A stretch of DNA of 64,000 bases from Gammaproteobacteria bacterium (GCA_024642505.1 JAHEAZ010000008.1:1-64000); one strand, 5' to 3'; counted from the stretch's first letter, positions 40,981 to 50,855 are shown. Notes: a model not told the origin generated them from the sequence alone. Translations and numbers: made by a program.

Positions 40981-41970
40981 TCAGCGCCGCGCGAAACGGT
41001 CGGTCGCTTTGATCAACTCATGGGTGATGCCAGGCTCGAGCGCAGAATGTCCGGCATCCGGCACGACCTTGAAGTCCGCCTCGGGCCAGGCGCAGTGCAG
41101 GTCCCAGGCGCTCATCATCGGGCACACGATGTCGTAGCGCCCCTGGACGATCATTGCGGGAATACGGCGGATGCGGTCCACGCCCTTGAGCAGCTGCTTT
41201 TCGTTGCGCATGAACCCGCGGTTGACGAAGTAGTGACACTCGATGCGCGCCACCGCCAGCGCGAATCTGTCCTCGCCCCATTTCGCGGCGTTCTCTTCAT
41301 CCGGGTAGAGGAAACTGGTGGAACCCTCCCAGATGGCCCAGGCGCGTGCGGCGGCAACCGCCGCCCGGCGATCGGGACCGGTTAGCCTGCGGTAGAAGGC
41401 CTTCATGAGGTTTCCGCGCTCCTCCGGAGGGATTGCTGCAACGTATCTCTCCCAGCGATCGGGATAAATGGCGCTGGCGCCTTGCTGGTAGAACCATTCC
41501 AGCTCCTTGCGCCGGAGCATGAATATGCCGCGCAATACCAGTTCCGAGACGCGTTCCGGATGCGACTGCGCGTAGGCCAGCGACAGGGTCGATCCCCACG
41601 AACCGCCGAACACGAGCCATCGCTCGAGACCGAGATGTTCGCGCAGGCGTTCCATGTCGGCGACCAGGTCCCAGGTCGTGTTGTTCTTGAGGCTCGCATG
41701 GGGCCGGCTGCGCCCGCACCCACGCTGATCGAAGACGACGATACGGTAGCGCGTGGGGTCGAAGAACCGGCGCGAGCCGGAATCGGCTCCAGCTCCGGGG
41801 CCGCCATGGACGAAAATCGCGGGTTTACCTCGCGGGTTGCCACATTCCTCCCAGTAAATCCGGTGTCCATCCGGCACAGCCAGGTGGCCCATGCGGTAGG
41901 GTTCGATCGGTGGATAAAGCTTCTTGCGCCTGCTGCTGGTTCCTGCGCGTGCCATGCCGTGGCCCCTCAT
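40981..41970 (-). CDS. pip: Proline iminopeptidase
   Basis: This alpha/beta hydrolase (S33) releases N-terminal proline from peptides. The 329-residue product has the oxyanion motif HGGPG (55-59), nucleophile S124 in GGSWGS, and later Asp and His in GRYDIVCP and DAGHSA. The N-terminal MRGHGMARAGTSSRRKK offers alternate starts (Met6), and the choice of 41970 is uncertain. It sits on the opposite strand between lptE and holA, breaking the usual order. Confidence 0.94.
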   Translation of the reverse strand: MRGHGMARAGTSSRRKKLYPPIEPYRMGHLAVPDGHRIYWEECGNPRGKPAIFVHGGPGAGADSGSRRFFDPTRYRIVVFDQRGCGRSRPHASLKNNTTWDLVADMERLREHLGLERWLVFGGSWGSTLSLAYAQSHPERVSELVLRGIFMLRRKELEWFYQQGASAIYPDRWERYVAAIPPEERGNLMKAFYRRLTGPDRRAAVAAARAWAIWEGSTSFLYPDEENAAKWGEDRFALAVARIECHYFVNRGFMRNEKQLLKGVDRIRRIPAMIVQGRYDIVCPMMSAWDLHCAWPEADFKVVPDAGHSALEPGITHELIKATDRFARR

Positions 41971-42174
41971 CGATTTAAATACAGATTATCGCCGGAGCGG
42001 CGCGCTGCGCGACGCCCCGGCCGTGCCCGCGGTGGCCGCACAGTGCGGCGGCGGGCCTCAGACCTTGTACTCCTCGGCGCCCGGGCCCGCCAGCGTGCAA
42101 GCCGCGGCACGATGATGGTGGCGCCGCCGTTCCTGTGTGCCGATAATCGAGATCGTTTGCATAGCGGGCAGGAC

Positions 42175-43188
42175 ATGCGGATAAGGTCGGACCAATTGTC
42201 GCGCAAGCTGGCGGAGTCCTCGCTGACCCCGCTCTGGCTGGTCTCCGGCGACGAACCTCTTTTGGTCGGAGAGGCCGCCGACTCGATCCGCGCGCGAGCG
42301 CGCGAGCTGGGTTTCACCGAACGCGAGACTTTCTTCGTGGAACCGCGCTTCGACTGGGGTCCGGTCATGGGATCGAGTCAGGCGCTGTCCCTGTTCGCTA
42401 CACAGCGCCTGCTCGAGATCCGGCTGCCGTCGCCGCGTCCGGGCACTGAGGGCGGCAGGGTGCTGGCCGAAATGGCCGCCAGTCCGCCGCCCGACACCGT
42501 GATTCTCGTCGTCACGGGCCGGCTCGAGCGCGAGAGCTTCTCGAGTGCGTGGTTCAAGTCCTTCGAGAAGCACGGCGTAGTCGTCCAGGCGTGGCCGGTC
42601 GAGATAGACCAGTTGCCACGCTGGGTCGCCGCCAGGGCGCGACGCCATGGCATCGTGCTCGACGCGGGCGGGGCGCGGCTGCTTGCGGAGCGAGTCGAGG
42701 GCAATCTGTTGGCTGCGCACCAGGAAATCGAGAAGTTGGCATTGACTCATGGCGCCGGCCGGATGGGAGAGGACGAAGTGGCCGAAGCGGTGGCCAATAG
42801 CGCACGCTACGACGTCTTTCAGCTGGGAGAGGCGGCCCTCGCTGGTGACCCGGTCCGCGCCTTACGGATCCTCGAGGGACTGCGGGGCGAGGGCGCCGAG
42901 CCGACGCTGGTGCTGTGGGTGCTGGCTCGTGAGATCCGCGCGCTCGCCGATGCCCGGCGCAATCAGGGCGCGTCGCCAGGCTACGGCAGGCAGGGGGAGC
43001 GGCGCGCCGCCCTCCTGAATGCCGCCGCGAGGCGCACAGCGGGTACCCGTCTCGGGCCGCTGGTTGGCCATGCCGCGCGCGCCGACCGCACCATCAAGGG
43101 GCTCGGCGCCGGAGATGCCTGGGTTGAACTGGCAGGGCTGGCGGCGCGGCTCGCGGGCGTTCCGCCGCTGCAGACCGGCAGCAACTGA
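42175..43188 (+). CDS. holA: DNA polymerase III subunit delta
   Basis: HolA is the delta subunit of the clamp loader and opens the beta clamp. The 337-residue protein starts MRIRSDQLSRKLAES and has PLWLVSGDEPLLVGEAADSIR, DTVILVVTGRL, and a C-terminal domain ending WVELAGLAARLAGV. The start at 42175 is taken from family length, as the frame remains open upstream. nadD begins 7 nt downstream. Confidence 0.93.
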   Translation: MRIRSDQLSRKLAESSLTPLWLVSGDEPLLVGEAADSIRARARELGFTERETFFVEPRFDWGPVMGSSQALSLFATQRLLEIRLPSPRPGTEGGRVLAEMAASPPPDTVILVVTGRLERESFSSAWFKSFEKHGVVVQAWPVEIDQLPRWVAARARRHGIVLDAGGARLLAERVEGNLLAAHQEIEKLALTHGAGRMGEDEVAEAVANSARYDVFQLGEAALAGDPVRALRILEGLRGEGAEPTLVLWVLAREIRALADARRNQGASPGYGRQGERRAALLNAAARRTAGTRLGPLVGHAARADRTIKGLGAGDAWVELAGLAARLAGVPPLQTGSN

Positions 43189-43195
43189 GCGACCC

Positions 43196-43849
43196 GTGCG
43201 GCCCATCGGCATCCTCGGCGGTACCTTCGATCCCATCCATTTTGGGCACCTCCGCGCCGCATTCGAGCTGAACGAACTGCTCGACCTTGAACGTGTCCTG
43301 TTTGTCCCTGCAGCCGATCCACCGCACCGCGGCAAGCCGCTGGCAGATGCGCGGACGCGGCTGGCTATGGTGCGTGCTGCGGTCGAGGATGAACCGGGTT
43401 TCCTTGCCGACGACCGCGAGTTACGCCGCGCCGGCCCTTCGTACACGGTGCTGACGCTCGAGGAGTTGCGCCGCGAACATGGACAGCGGCCGCTGGTCCT
43501 GATGCTCGGCATGGACGCCTATCTGGGACTGCCCACCTGGCACCGTTGGACCGAGCTTCTGGATCTGGCTCACCTTGCGATCGCTCACCGCCCGCGTGCC
43601 TGGCCACCGGGGATGGGCGAGATGGGAGACCTGCTCGCAGCAAGGCGGGCCGTTGCGCCGGCGGAGCTTGCCGGCGCGCCGGCCGGGAGAATCTTCGTGC
43701 ATCCCGGGACCCAGCTGGACATCTCATCGACGGATCTGCGCGATGCCCTGCGCGCGGGCAAAGACCCACGCTACTTGATGCCTGAGCCAGTGCGTAGGAT
43801 GATCATTGCTACGGGCATCTATGCCCGACAAGGTGAAACAGAGGGATGA
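43196..43849 (+). CDS. nadD: Nicotinate-nucleotide adenylyltransferase
   Basis: NadD makes NaAD from NaMN and ATP in NAD synthesis. The 217-residue product starts at GTG 43196 (MRPIGILGGTFDPIHFGH) with the nucleotidyltransferase HxGH motif and the ISSTDLRDAL C-terminal motif. Its stop overlaps rsfS by 4 nt. This is the standard neighbour of rsfS. Confidence 0.96.
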   Translation: MRPIGILGGTFDPIHFGHLRAAFELNELLDLERVLFVPAADPPHRGKPLADARTRLAMVRAAVEDEPGFLADDRELRRAGPSYTVLTLEELRREHGQRPLVLMLGMDAYLGLPTWHRWTELLDLAHLAIAHRPRAWPPGMGEMGDLLAARRAVAPAELAGAPAGRIFVHPGTQLDISSTDLRDALRAGKDPRYLMPEPVRRMIIATGIYARQGETEG

Positions 43850-44280
43850 GCGAAAGCCAGGCCAGGACGAAGCGAAAGACACCCAGCAAAACCGCCGCGA
43901 AGCGCGCCAAACCACGACCGCGCGTCCGCAAGAAGGCTCCGGGCCTGCTCGAGGTCGCGATGGCGGCGCTCGAGGACATGAAGGCCGTCAACGTCAAGGT
44001 GCTCGATGTAAGAGACCTGACGGACATCACCGACACGATGATTGTCGCCACCGGCACGTCGGACAGGCATGTGCGGTCGATTGCCGGTCGCGTGGTGGAG
44101 AAGTGCAAGGCCGCCGGCTTCCAGCCTATGGGCGTCGAGGGTGATCGCGATGGCGAATGGGTGCTCGTGGACCTCCAGGACGCGCTGGTCCACGTAATGC
44201 TGCCGCGGATACGCGAATTTTACGGCCTCGAAAAGCTCTGGGATGCACGGCCGTCGCGGCGCGAGCCGGCGCTCGCCTAG
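43846..44280 (+). CDS. rsfS: Ribosomal silencing factor RsfS
   Basis: RsfS binds L14 and prevents subunit joining in starvation. The 144-residue product has the family core (about residues 33-135: MKAVNVKVLDVRDLTDITDTM and DRHVRSIAGRVVEKCKAAG, GEWVLVDLQDALVHVMLP). It carries about 32 extra N-terminal residues rich in Lys/Arg (SQARTKRKTPSKTAAKRA), which E. coli RsfS (105 residues) lacks. The start is fixed by the ATGA overlap with nadD, but a shorter form from an internal start is possible. Confidence 0.93.
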   Translation: MSESQARTKRKTPSKTAAKRAKPRPRVRKKAPGLLEVAMAALEDMKAVNVKVLDVRDLTDITDTMIVATGTSDRHVRSIAGRVVEKCKAAGFQPMGVEGDRDGEWVLVDLQDALVHVMLPRIREFYGLEKLWDARPSRREPALA

Positions 44281-44295
44281 GTTTACAGGCCGCGG

Positions 44296-44766
44296 GTGCT
44301 CATTCGTCTGCTCGCGGCCGGAACACGGCTCCCTTCCTGGGTAGCCTCGGGATACGATGAGTACGCGGGGCGCATCGGACCGGAAATGCGCCTCGAGCTG
44401 GTGGAGATAGCCATCGCCCGCCGCGGCCGCAACGCCGACATCGCGCGGTTGCGGGCAGACGAGGGCCGTCGCATGCTCTCGGCAATCCCGCCTCGAATGC
44501 ATGTCACTGCGCTCGATCTGCGCGGTCGTGCCATGAGCACCGAACAGCTGGCACGCTGGCTCAGCGACAGGCTCGGCGACCGACGCGACGTTGCCCTGTT
44601 CATCGGAGGTCCCGATGGCCTCGACCCGGCCTGCCTGGACAGGGCCAATTCGACCTGGTCGCTGTCGCCGCTGACCTTTCCGCACGCCCTGGTGCGGATC
44701 GTCGTTGCCGAGCAGCTCTATCGTGCCCAGAGCCTGCTCAAGGGCCATCCCTACCATCGCGCCTGA
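44296..44766 (+). CDS. rlmH: 23S rRNA pseudouridine-1915 N3-methyltransferase RlmH
   Basis: RlmH (SPOUT family) methylates pseudouridine 1915 in H69 of 23S rRNA. The 156-residue product has the SAM knot motif FIGGPDGLD and the C-terminal VVAEQLYRAQSLLKGHPYHR. The start is GTG at 44296. It is 15 nt after rsfS, in the usual order. Confidence 0.95.
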   Translation: MLIRLLAAGTRLPSWVASGYDEYAGRIGPEMRLELVEIAIARRGRNADIARLRADEGRRMLSAIPPRMHVTALDLRGRAMSTEQLARWLSDRLGDRRDVALFIGGPDGLDPACLDRANSTWSLSPLTFPHALVRIVVAEQLYRAQSLLKGHPYHRA

Positions 44767-44780
44767 GCGCCCAGACCCGG

Positions 44781-44809
44781 TTCCGCGGGCCCGCTCGAAA
44801 GGCTATCCT
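44781..44809 (+). promoter_or_regulatory. Candidate promoter for maf-rng
   Basis: TTCCGC (44781-44786) and TATCCT (44804-44809) are separated by 17 nt in the 93-nt gap before maf. Motif match only. Confidence 0.35.
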
Positions 44810-44859
44810 TGTGAATTGTCGGCTGCCGCCGGCCATCTCGCCAGAGCCTAGGATTCTCA

Positions 44860-45462
44860 ATGACTTACGCCCCGATCGTGCTTGCGTCCCGGTCGCCGCG
44901 CCGCAGCCAGCTGCTGCGCCAGATTGGCGTGCCGCACGAGGTACTGGCAGCCGATTTCGACGAAGAGCGCCTGGAGGGAGAACCGCCCCGTGCCTACGTT
45001 CAGCGTCTCGCGGGCGACAAGGCCCTGCACGCCTTGAGCGTGGCCGGCACGGCGGCAGGCCGACCGTTGCTTACCGCTGACACGATCGTGGTGCTGGGCG
45101 GGGAGATATTCACCAAGCCGGGCGACGAGGCCGAATGCCAGAGAATGCTTGCCGCACTGTCCGGGCGAACCCACGAAGTGATGACGGCCGTCGCGCTACA
45201 CAGCGGCGGTTCGCTGCACCGGGATTTGAGCGTCAGCCAGGTCACTTTCCGACCCATAAGCACCCGTGAAGGACGCGCCTATTGGCGTAGCGGGGAACCG
45301 GCCGACAAGGCTGGCGGTTACGCGGTCCAGGGGCTCGGTGCGATCTTCATCGAGCGCATCGAAGGTAGCTATTCGGGCGTGATGGGACTGCCTCTCTATG
45401 AAACGGCACGCCTGCTCGAGTCGGCAGGCGTTGCAGTGTGGCAGCAACGGATTCAGGCATGA
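44860..45462 (+). CDS. maf: Maf-family nucleoside triphosphate pyrophosphatase
   Basis: Maf proteins hydrolyse non-canonical or modified NTPs. The 200-residue product has the Maf signature LASRSPRRSQLLRQIG, and DEERLEGEP-type and TADTIVVLGGEIFTKPGD stretches. The position directly upstream of rng fits the dTTP/UTP-type YhdE subgroup. Its stop overlaps rng by 4 nt. Confidence 0.94.
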   Translation: MTYAPIVLASRSPRRSQLLRQIGVPHEVLAADFDEERLEGEPPRAYVQRLAGDKALHALSVAGTAAGRPLLTADTIVVLGGEIFTKPGDEAECQRMLAALSGRTHEVMTAVALHSGGSLHRDLSVSQVTFRPISTREGRAYWRSGEPADKAGGYAVQGLGAIFIERIEGSYSGVMGLPLYETARLLESAGVAVWQQRIQA

Positions 45463-46928
45463 GCACCGAGCTGCTGGTCAACGTCACGCTCCGCGAGAGC
45501 CGTGCGGCGCTGGTTGAAAACGGTGTGCTGCAGGAAGTCTTCCTGGAACGGGCGGACCGCCGCGGCATCATCAGCAACATCTACAAGGGCAAGGTGTCAC
45601 GGGTGCTGCCAGGAATGCAGGCCGCATTCATTGACATCGGACTCGACCGGACCGCCTTCCTGCACGCGACCGACATCATCGCGCCCGGGCTGGTCGACGC
45701 CGAGGTCGAGGCACCACGGCCGGAGAGTGTGCGCCAGCTGGTCACCGAGGGTGACGAAATACTGGTGCAGGTGCTGAAGGACCCATTGGGTACCAAGGGT
45801 GCCCGGCTGACCACTTACGTTACCTTGCCGTCCCGTTTTCTCGTTTATATGCCAAACGGCCGCGGAATCGGCGTGTCGTCCAGGATTGAAAGCGAGACCG
45901 AGCGGCAGCGTCTCCGCGAGGTGGTCCAGCTATTCACGTTGCCGGGCCAGGCGGGCGGCTGGATCGTGCGTACCGCGGCAGAGGACTGCGCAATCGAAGC
46001 GCTGCGCGCCGACATGCTGTTCCTGCAACGACTGTGGGAGGTCATCCGGGCGCGGGGCGCCGCGGCCCTGGCTGGGCGGCTGGTGCACGAGGACCTGCCG
46101 CTCGAGCTCAGGATCCTGCGTGATCAGCTCGGACAGCACGTCGAGCGCGTGCTGGTCGACTCGCCGGCGGCACACGCGCGGATGGTGGAGTTCACCCGTA
46201 CATTCATGCCAGACAGCGCCAGCCGCGTCGAGCTGAATGGCGCCGCCAGGCCGATATTTGACATCTACGGCATCGACGACGAAATCAGCCGTGCGCTGGA
46301 CCGGAAGGTGCCGTTGAAGTCGGGTGGCTATCTGATGATCGACCAGACTGAGGCCATGACCACGATCGACGTCAACACGGGCGCGTTCGTCGGGCATCGC
46401 AACCTCGAGGACACCATCTTCAGGACTAACCTCGAGGCCTCGGTGGCTATCGCGCGGCAGCTGCGCCTGCGCAACCTGGGTGGGATCATCATCGTCGACT
46501 TCATCGACATGCAGGACGAGGAACACCGGCGCCAGGTGCTGCAGGCACTGGAAAAGGCGCTGGCCGGCGACCATGCCAAGACGCACGTGTCGGCCGTGTC
46601 CCAGCTCGGCCTGGTCGAAATGACACGCAAGCGGACCCGCGACAGCCTGGAACATCTGATGTGCCGCCCTTGTCCTACCTGCGAAGGCCGCGGGTTCCTC
46701 AAGACTGCGGAAACCGTTGCCTATGAGATATTTCGCGAAGTGCTGCGGCAGGCACGGCAGTTCGAGTTCCAGGAACTCGTGGTCCTGGCCCATCCGGACG
46801 TGATCGAACTACTGCTCGACGAGGAGTCGGCTGCACTGGGTGAGCTGGAACTGGTGACCGGCAAGCCGATCAGGTTGCAGACGGACGCGCTTTACGCCCA
46901 AGACCAGTACGACGTCGTGCTGATCTGA
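45459..46928 (+). CDS. rng: Ribonuclease G
   Basis: RNase G processes 5' ends of 16S rRNA and some mRNAs. The 489-residue product starts MSTELLVNVTLRESRAALVE, has the S1-like domain (NIYKGKVSRVLPGMQAAFIDIG, about residues 35-56), catalytic Asp-rich regions (MTTIDVNTGAFVG, IIIVDFIDM), and the zinc-link CRPCPTCEGRG. The start is fixed by the ATGA overlap with maf. Confidence 0.95.
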   Translation: MSTELLVNVTLRESRAALVENGVLQEVFLERADRRGIISNIYKGKVSRVLPGMQAAFIDIGLDRTAFLHATDIIAPGLVDAEVEAPRPESVRQLVTEGDEILVQVLKDPLGTKGARLTTYVTLPSRFLVYMPNGRGIGVSSRIESETERQRLREVVQLFTLPGQAGGWIVRTAAEDCAIEALRADMLFLQRLWEVIRARGAAALAGRLVHEDLPLELRILRDQLGQHVERVLVDSPAAHARMVEFTRTFMPDSASRVELNGAARPIFDIYGIDDEISRALDRKVPLKSGGYLMIDQTEAMTTIDVNTGAFVGHRNLEDTIFRTNLEASVAIARQLRLRNLGGIIIVDFIDMQDEEHRRQVLQALEKALAGDHAKTHVSAVSQLGLVEMTRKRTRDSLEHLMCRPCPTCEGRGFLKTAETVAYEIFREVLRQARQFEFQELVVLAHPDVIELLLDEESAALGELELVTGKPIRLQTDALYAQDQYDVVLI

Positions 46929-46979
46929 GTTCCAGGGCGGGCGAGATCTGGTGGCTTCCCCCAGGGAGATATTTGCGAA

Positions 46980-49900
46980 GTGACTTCCCGCGGGACAAGA
47001 GCATGGCGCTGGCTGGCGGGGACCGTCGCCGTGGTCGCGATCTTTTCGGCATTGGGTGTAGGCGCCTTCCGCCTGGCGCTCGAGTTGTTGCCGGAGTACG
47101 AGGCAAGGGTGGCAGAAATGGTCCGGTCTGCCACTGGACTGCGCCTGTCCTTCGATTCGCTCGATGCGCGAATCGGCCTCCATGGCCCGGAAATCTACTT
47201 CGCGGGAGCCCGCATTGTCGATCCGCAGGGGGACGTGTTGGTCACTGCCAGGGAGGGTCGCGCCAGCCTCTCGGTGCTGCGCTCGGCCTGGTTCCGTCGC
47301 CTTGAGATCAGCCGGGTGATCCTCGAGGCGCCGCGGCTGCACCTGGTGATCTTCCCGGACCGGCATGTCGAGCTGGTCGGCCAGGCCGGGTTTGCCCAGC
47401 CTGGCGCGCCGAGGCACGAAAGCCGCGGGCTCGATCGCGTGCCTCGGGGAATCATTGCGGTCCGTGATGCGACCCTGGTATTCCTGGACTTGCGCGCCGG
47501 TCACGCAACCTGGGAACTGACCCAGGCGGATATCGAGCTGAGGAGGCAGGGCGATTCGATCGCAATGGAGGGGAAGGTCAGCTTGCCTGAACACCTCGGC
47601 CAGTCGGTCGAGTTCGGCGCTGATGTCACCGGTGATCTCGCAGATCTCGACTCGCTGGACTGGCGGGTCCGGATCGCGGCGCGTGACGTGGACTTTGCGG
47701 GCTGGGAAGACGTGCTGCCGGAGAGCTTCTCGGTTCCTGCGGCCGGCAGTGGATCGTTGCGCGTCTCGGCGCGAGGCGCAGGCAAACGCTTCGACCGTGG
47801 ACGTGTGGACATGCAACTGACGGGCGTCGAGCTGCCGCACAGGGATGGCCGCACGCCGGCAATCTACAGTCGTCTCGGTGGTGACGTAATCGTCGAGCGC
47901 CTCGGCGACGACTGGCACGTTGCCGGACGCGAGCTGGAGTTTTCGCTTCCCGGTGCAAGATGGACGCCCGCTGATCTCGAAGCCAAGGTGACCCTGCAGC
48001 AGCAGCGGATCAAGGCGCTGGCAGTTCGCACCAGTTATTTCAGACCCAGGAACCTCATGCCTTTGTTGGCTCTGGCTCCGCCGTCGCCGGTCCGCGATCG
48101 CATCGAGCAGCTCGCGCCACGAGGTACCCTGCGCAATGTTGATCTGACGGTCGTACCGGTGGGTCCGCGACTGATGCCTGATATCACCGGCAAGGCCGCA
48201 TTCGATGACCTGGGCTTCGCTCCCTTTGGCCGATTCCCGGGCCTGTCGGGTCTGGATGGAAGCTTCACCGGCAGCGGCGCAACTGCCGTCATCAATCTCG
48301 CAGCGATTGGCGTGGAAATGGATTGGCCGGCAAAATGGCGCTCGATCGTCGCGTTCTCCAGCGTGCGTGCCAGCGTGGAAATCGCCCGTGCTGCGGGTGG
48401 TGTGCGAATCTCCTCCGACGACGCTGTCGTCGAAGCTGCCCATGGCAGGGCCGCAGGCCGGGTACGGGTGCTGGCGCGGCCGGGGGAGACTCCGCTGATG
48501 GACATCGAGGCGCACGCCAGCGTTTCAGATCTGTCCGCAATTCCGGCCTACCTGCCGAAGGACCGGCTCAGCCCGAAGTCGCTCGATTGGCTGGATGCGG
48601 CCTTCCCAGCCGGCCGCATTGATTCGGCGGATGTGGTGATTACGGGCCCGGTGCAGGGTTTCCCCTATCGCGAGGGGCAGGGGCGTTTTCACGTGGTTGC
48701 CGAGGCCGAGGGTGTGACCGTCAACTATGCACCGGGCTGGCTGCCCGTGACCGGCCTGGCCGCCACGGCCGAGTTCGACGGGCCATCGATGAAGGTCACC
48801 GCGCGGTCGGCGTCGATCGGCGACATCGCCATTGACGGCGCAATGGCCGAGGTAACCGATTGGCTCGATTCGTATCTGCTGGTTCGGGCCGACGCTGCGG
48901 CAGATGTTGGCAAGGTACACGGTTTCTTTGCCGCATCGCCGCTTGCGGACAGTCTTGGTGGCACCTTCGCGCGTCTGTCGGGATCCGGTCCGGTCCATGG
49001 CGAATTCGTCATGTACCTGCCGATCAAGCAGTTTGCGCAGCGTGTCTTCACGGTTCGCGGCCAGGCGGATGGCGTGGAACTCGCGCTCGCCGGCTTTGGC
49101 GAAACCCTCAGGGAAATTCGTGGTGAGTTCTGGGTGAGGAATCGCGAGTTCTACGCGCCATCGCTGATTCTCGATTTTTTCGGCGGTCCTGCCGAGGCGC
49201 GGATTTCCAGCCGTCTCGCGGAGAATGGCGATATCGCGACTTCGCTGGAGGCGCACGGAACAGTGGAGGGCGGCAGGCTGCCGGACGTGGTACGCCTGCC
49301 GCTGACTGCGGGTCTGGCCGGGGCAACCGGATGGCGGGGAAGGTGGGATTTGCAAAGACCCGCTGATCCCGCCGTACCGTGGAGCAGCCACATCCGCCTC
49401 GATAGCGATCTGTCGGGCCTCGCGTCGACCTTGCCCGCGCCGTTTGCCAAGCATCCGGAGGAGCGGCGGCCATTCAGGCTCGAGCTCGAGTTCGGCGGCG
49501 ATGCTGCTGTATTGGCGAGTGCGAGCCTCGGGCCTGATGCTGCCGCGCTGATCGAATTACGCAGGCGCGAGCGCGGCCTGGAGTTATCCCGTGGGATCGT
49601 GCGATTCGGCGGCGGCGAGGTGAAATCGCTGCCCGTCGGTCCGGGCCTGCGCATCGATGGGCGACTTCCGTATCTGAGCATCACCGACCTGACCAGCCTG
49701 CGCTGGCGGCAGCCCGCGGCGCGTCCGCTCGAGGACTTCTTGTCGGCAGTCCAGCTCGACGTCGGGCGGCTCGAGGTCCTGGGTTACGAATTCGAAGACG
49801 TCAGCGGCAAGATGAGGACTGGCAACCGTTCATGGGACGTCGATGTCGCCGCCGATTCGGTCCGTGGCCACCTGCAGATACCCTTTCGCTTCCCGGGCGA

Positions 49901-50855
49901 GGCTCCTCTCGTTGCCGATCTCGATCTGCTCCATGTGTCGCCCGCCGTAAAGAAGGGGGATGACGAGGCCGATCCGCGGCGGCTGCCGGGCATGCGCATC
50001 GATATCCGTGACCTGATCTTCCTTGATTGGCGCCTGGGGCACTTGTCTGCGCGGCTGGAACACCAATCCGCCGGAATCGAGGTCGAGAGTTTCTCCATCC
50101 AGCAGCCGGCATTCGACGCCAGCGGTACTGGCGCATGGCGGGTTACACCAGCCGGACAGCTGAGCTCCTTGCGGCTCGAAGTGGCCAGCCGCGACGTCAA
50201 GAGCATGCTCGAATCGCTCGCCCTGGCCCCCGTAATCGAGGCCAGCAAGGGTACGATTGAGGCGGACGTCAGCTGGCCACGTGGACCCGATGCCAAGGTC
50301 CTCGAAAGAATTTCCGGCAAGGCGCAGATCGTGTTGTCCCAGGGTCGCATGCTTTCGCTCGAGCCTGGCGCAGGACGCATCCTCGGTTTGATGAGCCTGT
50401 CCCACATCGGCAAGCGCCTGTCGCTCGATTTCGAGGATCTGACCGGTCAGGGAATGGCGTTTGACTCGGTCAAGGGTGACTTTGCGCTGGCATCGGGGGA
50501 AGCCTTTACGGACAATCTCACCCTGCGCGGGTCTGCGGCGGAAGTCGGCATTGCCGGCCGCACCAGCCTGAAGGACCGCACCTACGACCAGACCGCAGTC
50601 GTGACCGGCGATCTCGGCGCCTCACTGGGCGTCGCGGGGGTCCTGGCCGGTGGGCCGGCAGTAGGGGCCGCACTGCTGCTGTTCTCGCAGATATTCAAGG
50701 AGCCACTGAAGGGCGTAGCGCGAGGGTACTACCGGATCACCGGACCCTGGGAGGACCCGATCGTGAAGAAGATCGATGCAGACGAGCTCGAGAAAGCGGC
50801 GGCTCAGGTCATGACAGCTCCGGCTGGCGACCCGCAGGTTCGGGAAGATCGCTGA
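46980..50855 (+). CDS. yhdP: YhdP family AsmA-like phospholipid transport protein
   Basis: YhdP is a large AsmA-like protein linked to lipid transport between inner and outer membranes. The 1291-residue product has one N-terminal membrane anchor (LAGTVAVVAIFSALGVGAF, about residues 12-30) and a long beta-rich periplasmic region with the AsmA-type C-terminal repeats. Start is GTG at 46980 with GGGAG about 10 nt upstream. Its stop overlaps the next gene by one base. It follows rng, as is common in gammaproteobacteria. Confidence 0.93.
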   Translation: MTSRGTRAWRWLAGTVAVVAIFSALGVGAFRLALELLPEYEARVAEMVRSATGLRLSFDSLDARIGLHGPEIYFAGARIVDPQGDVLVTAREGRASLSVLRSAWFRRLEISRVILEAPRLHLVIFPDRHVELVGQAGFAQPGAPRHESRGLDRVPRGIIAVRDATLVFLDLRAGHATWELTQADIELRRQGDSIAMEGKVSLPEHLGQSVEFGADVTGDLADLDSLDWRVRIAARDVDFAGWEDVLPESFSVPAAGSGSLRVSARGAGKRFDRGRVDMQLTGVELPHRDGRTPAIYSRLGGDVIVERLGDDWHVAGRELEFSLPGARWTPADLEAKVTLQQQRIKALAVRTSYFRPRNLMPLLALAPPSPVRDRIEQLAPRGTLRNVDLTVVPVGPRLMPDITGKAAFDDLGFAPFGRFPGLSGLDGSFTGSGATAVINLAAIGVEMDWPAKWRSIVAFSSVRASVEIARAAGGVRISSDDAVVEAAHGRAAGRVRVLARPGETPLMDIEAHASVSDLSAIPAYLPKDRLSPKSLDWLDAAFPAGRIDSADVVITGPVQGFPYREGQGRFHVVAEAEGVTVNYAPGWLPVTGLAATAEFDGPSMKVTARSASIGDIAIDGAMAEVTDWLDSYLLVRADAAADVGKVHGFFAASPLADSLGGTFARLSGSGPVHGEFVMYLPIKQFAQRVFTVRGQADGVELALAGFGETLREIRGEFWVRNREFYAPSLILDFFGGPAEARISSRLAENGDIATSLEAHGTVEGGRLPDVVRLPLTAGLAGATGWRGRWDLQRPADPAVPWSSHIRLDSDLSGLASTLPAPFAKHPEERRPFRLELEFGGDAAVLASASLGPDAAALIELRRRERGLELSRGIVRFGGGEVKSLPVGPGLRIDGRLPYLSITDLTSLRWRQPAARPLEDFLSAVQLDVGRLEVLGYEFEDVSGKMRTGNRSWDVDVAADSVRGHLQIPFRFPGEAPLVADLDLLHVSPAVKKGDDEADPRRLPGMRIDIRDLIFLDWRLGHLSARLEHQSAGIEVESFSIQQPAFDASGTGAWRVTPAGQLSSLRLEVASRDVKSMLESLALAPVIEASKGTIEADVSWPRGPDAKVLERISGKAQIVLSQGRMLSLEPGAGRILGLMSLSHIGKRLSLDFEDLTGQGMAFDSVKGDFALASGEAFTDNLTLRGSAAEVGIAGRTSLKDRTYDQTAVVTGDLGASLGVAGVLAGGPAVGAALLLFSQIFKEPLKGVARGYYRITGPWEDPIVKKIDADELEKAAAQVMTAPAGDPQVREDR

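Noticed and set aside
42058-42174. Divergent promoter for pip and holA
   Set aside because: GATAAT-like sequence near 42141 lacks a -35 box at usual spacing, so no site could be supported.
46809-48515. Long open frame (568 codons) on the minus strand under yhdP
   Set aside because: Antisense to a well-supported gene, and the product has no recognisable domain. High GC content makes such shadow frames common.
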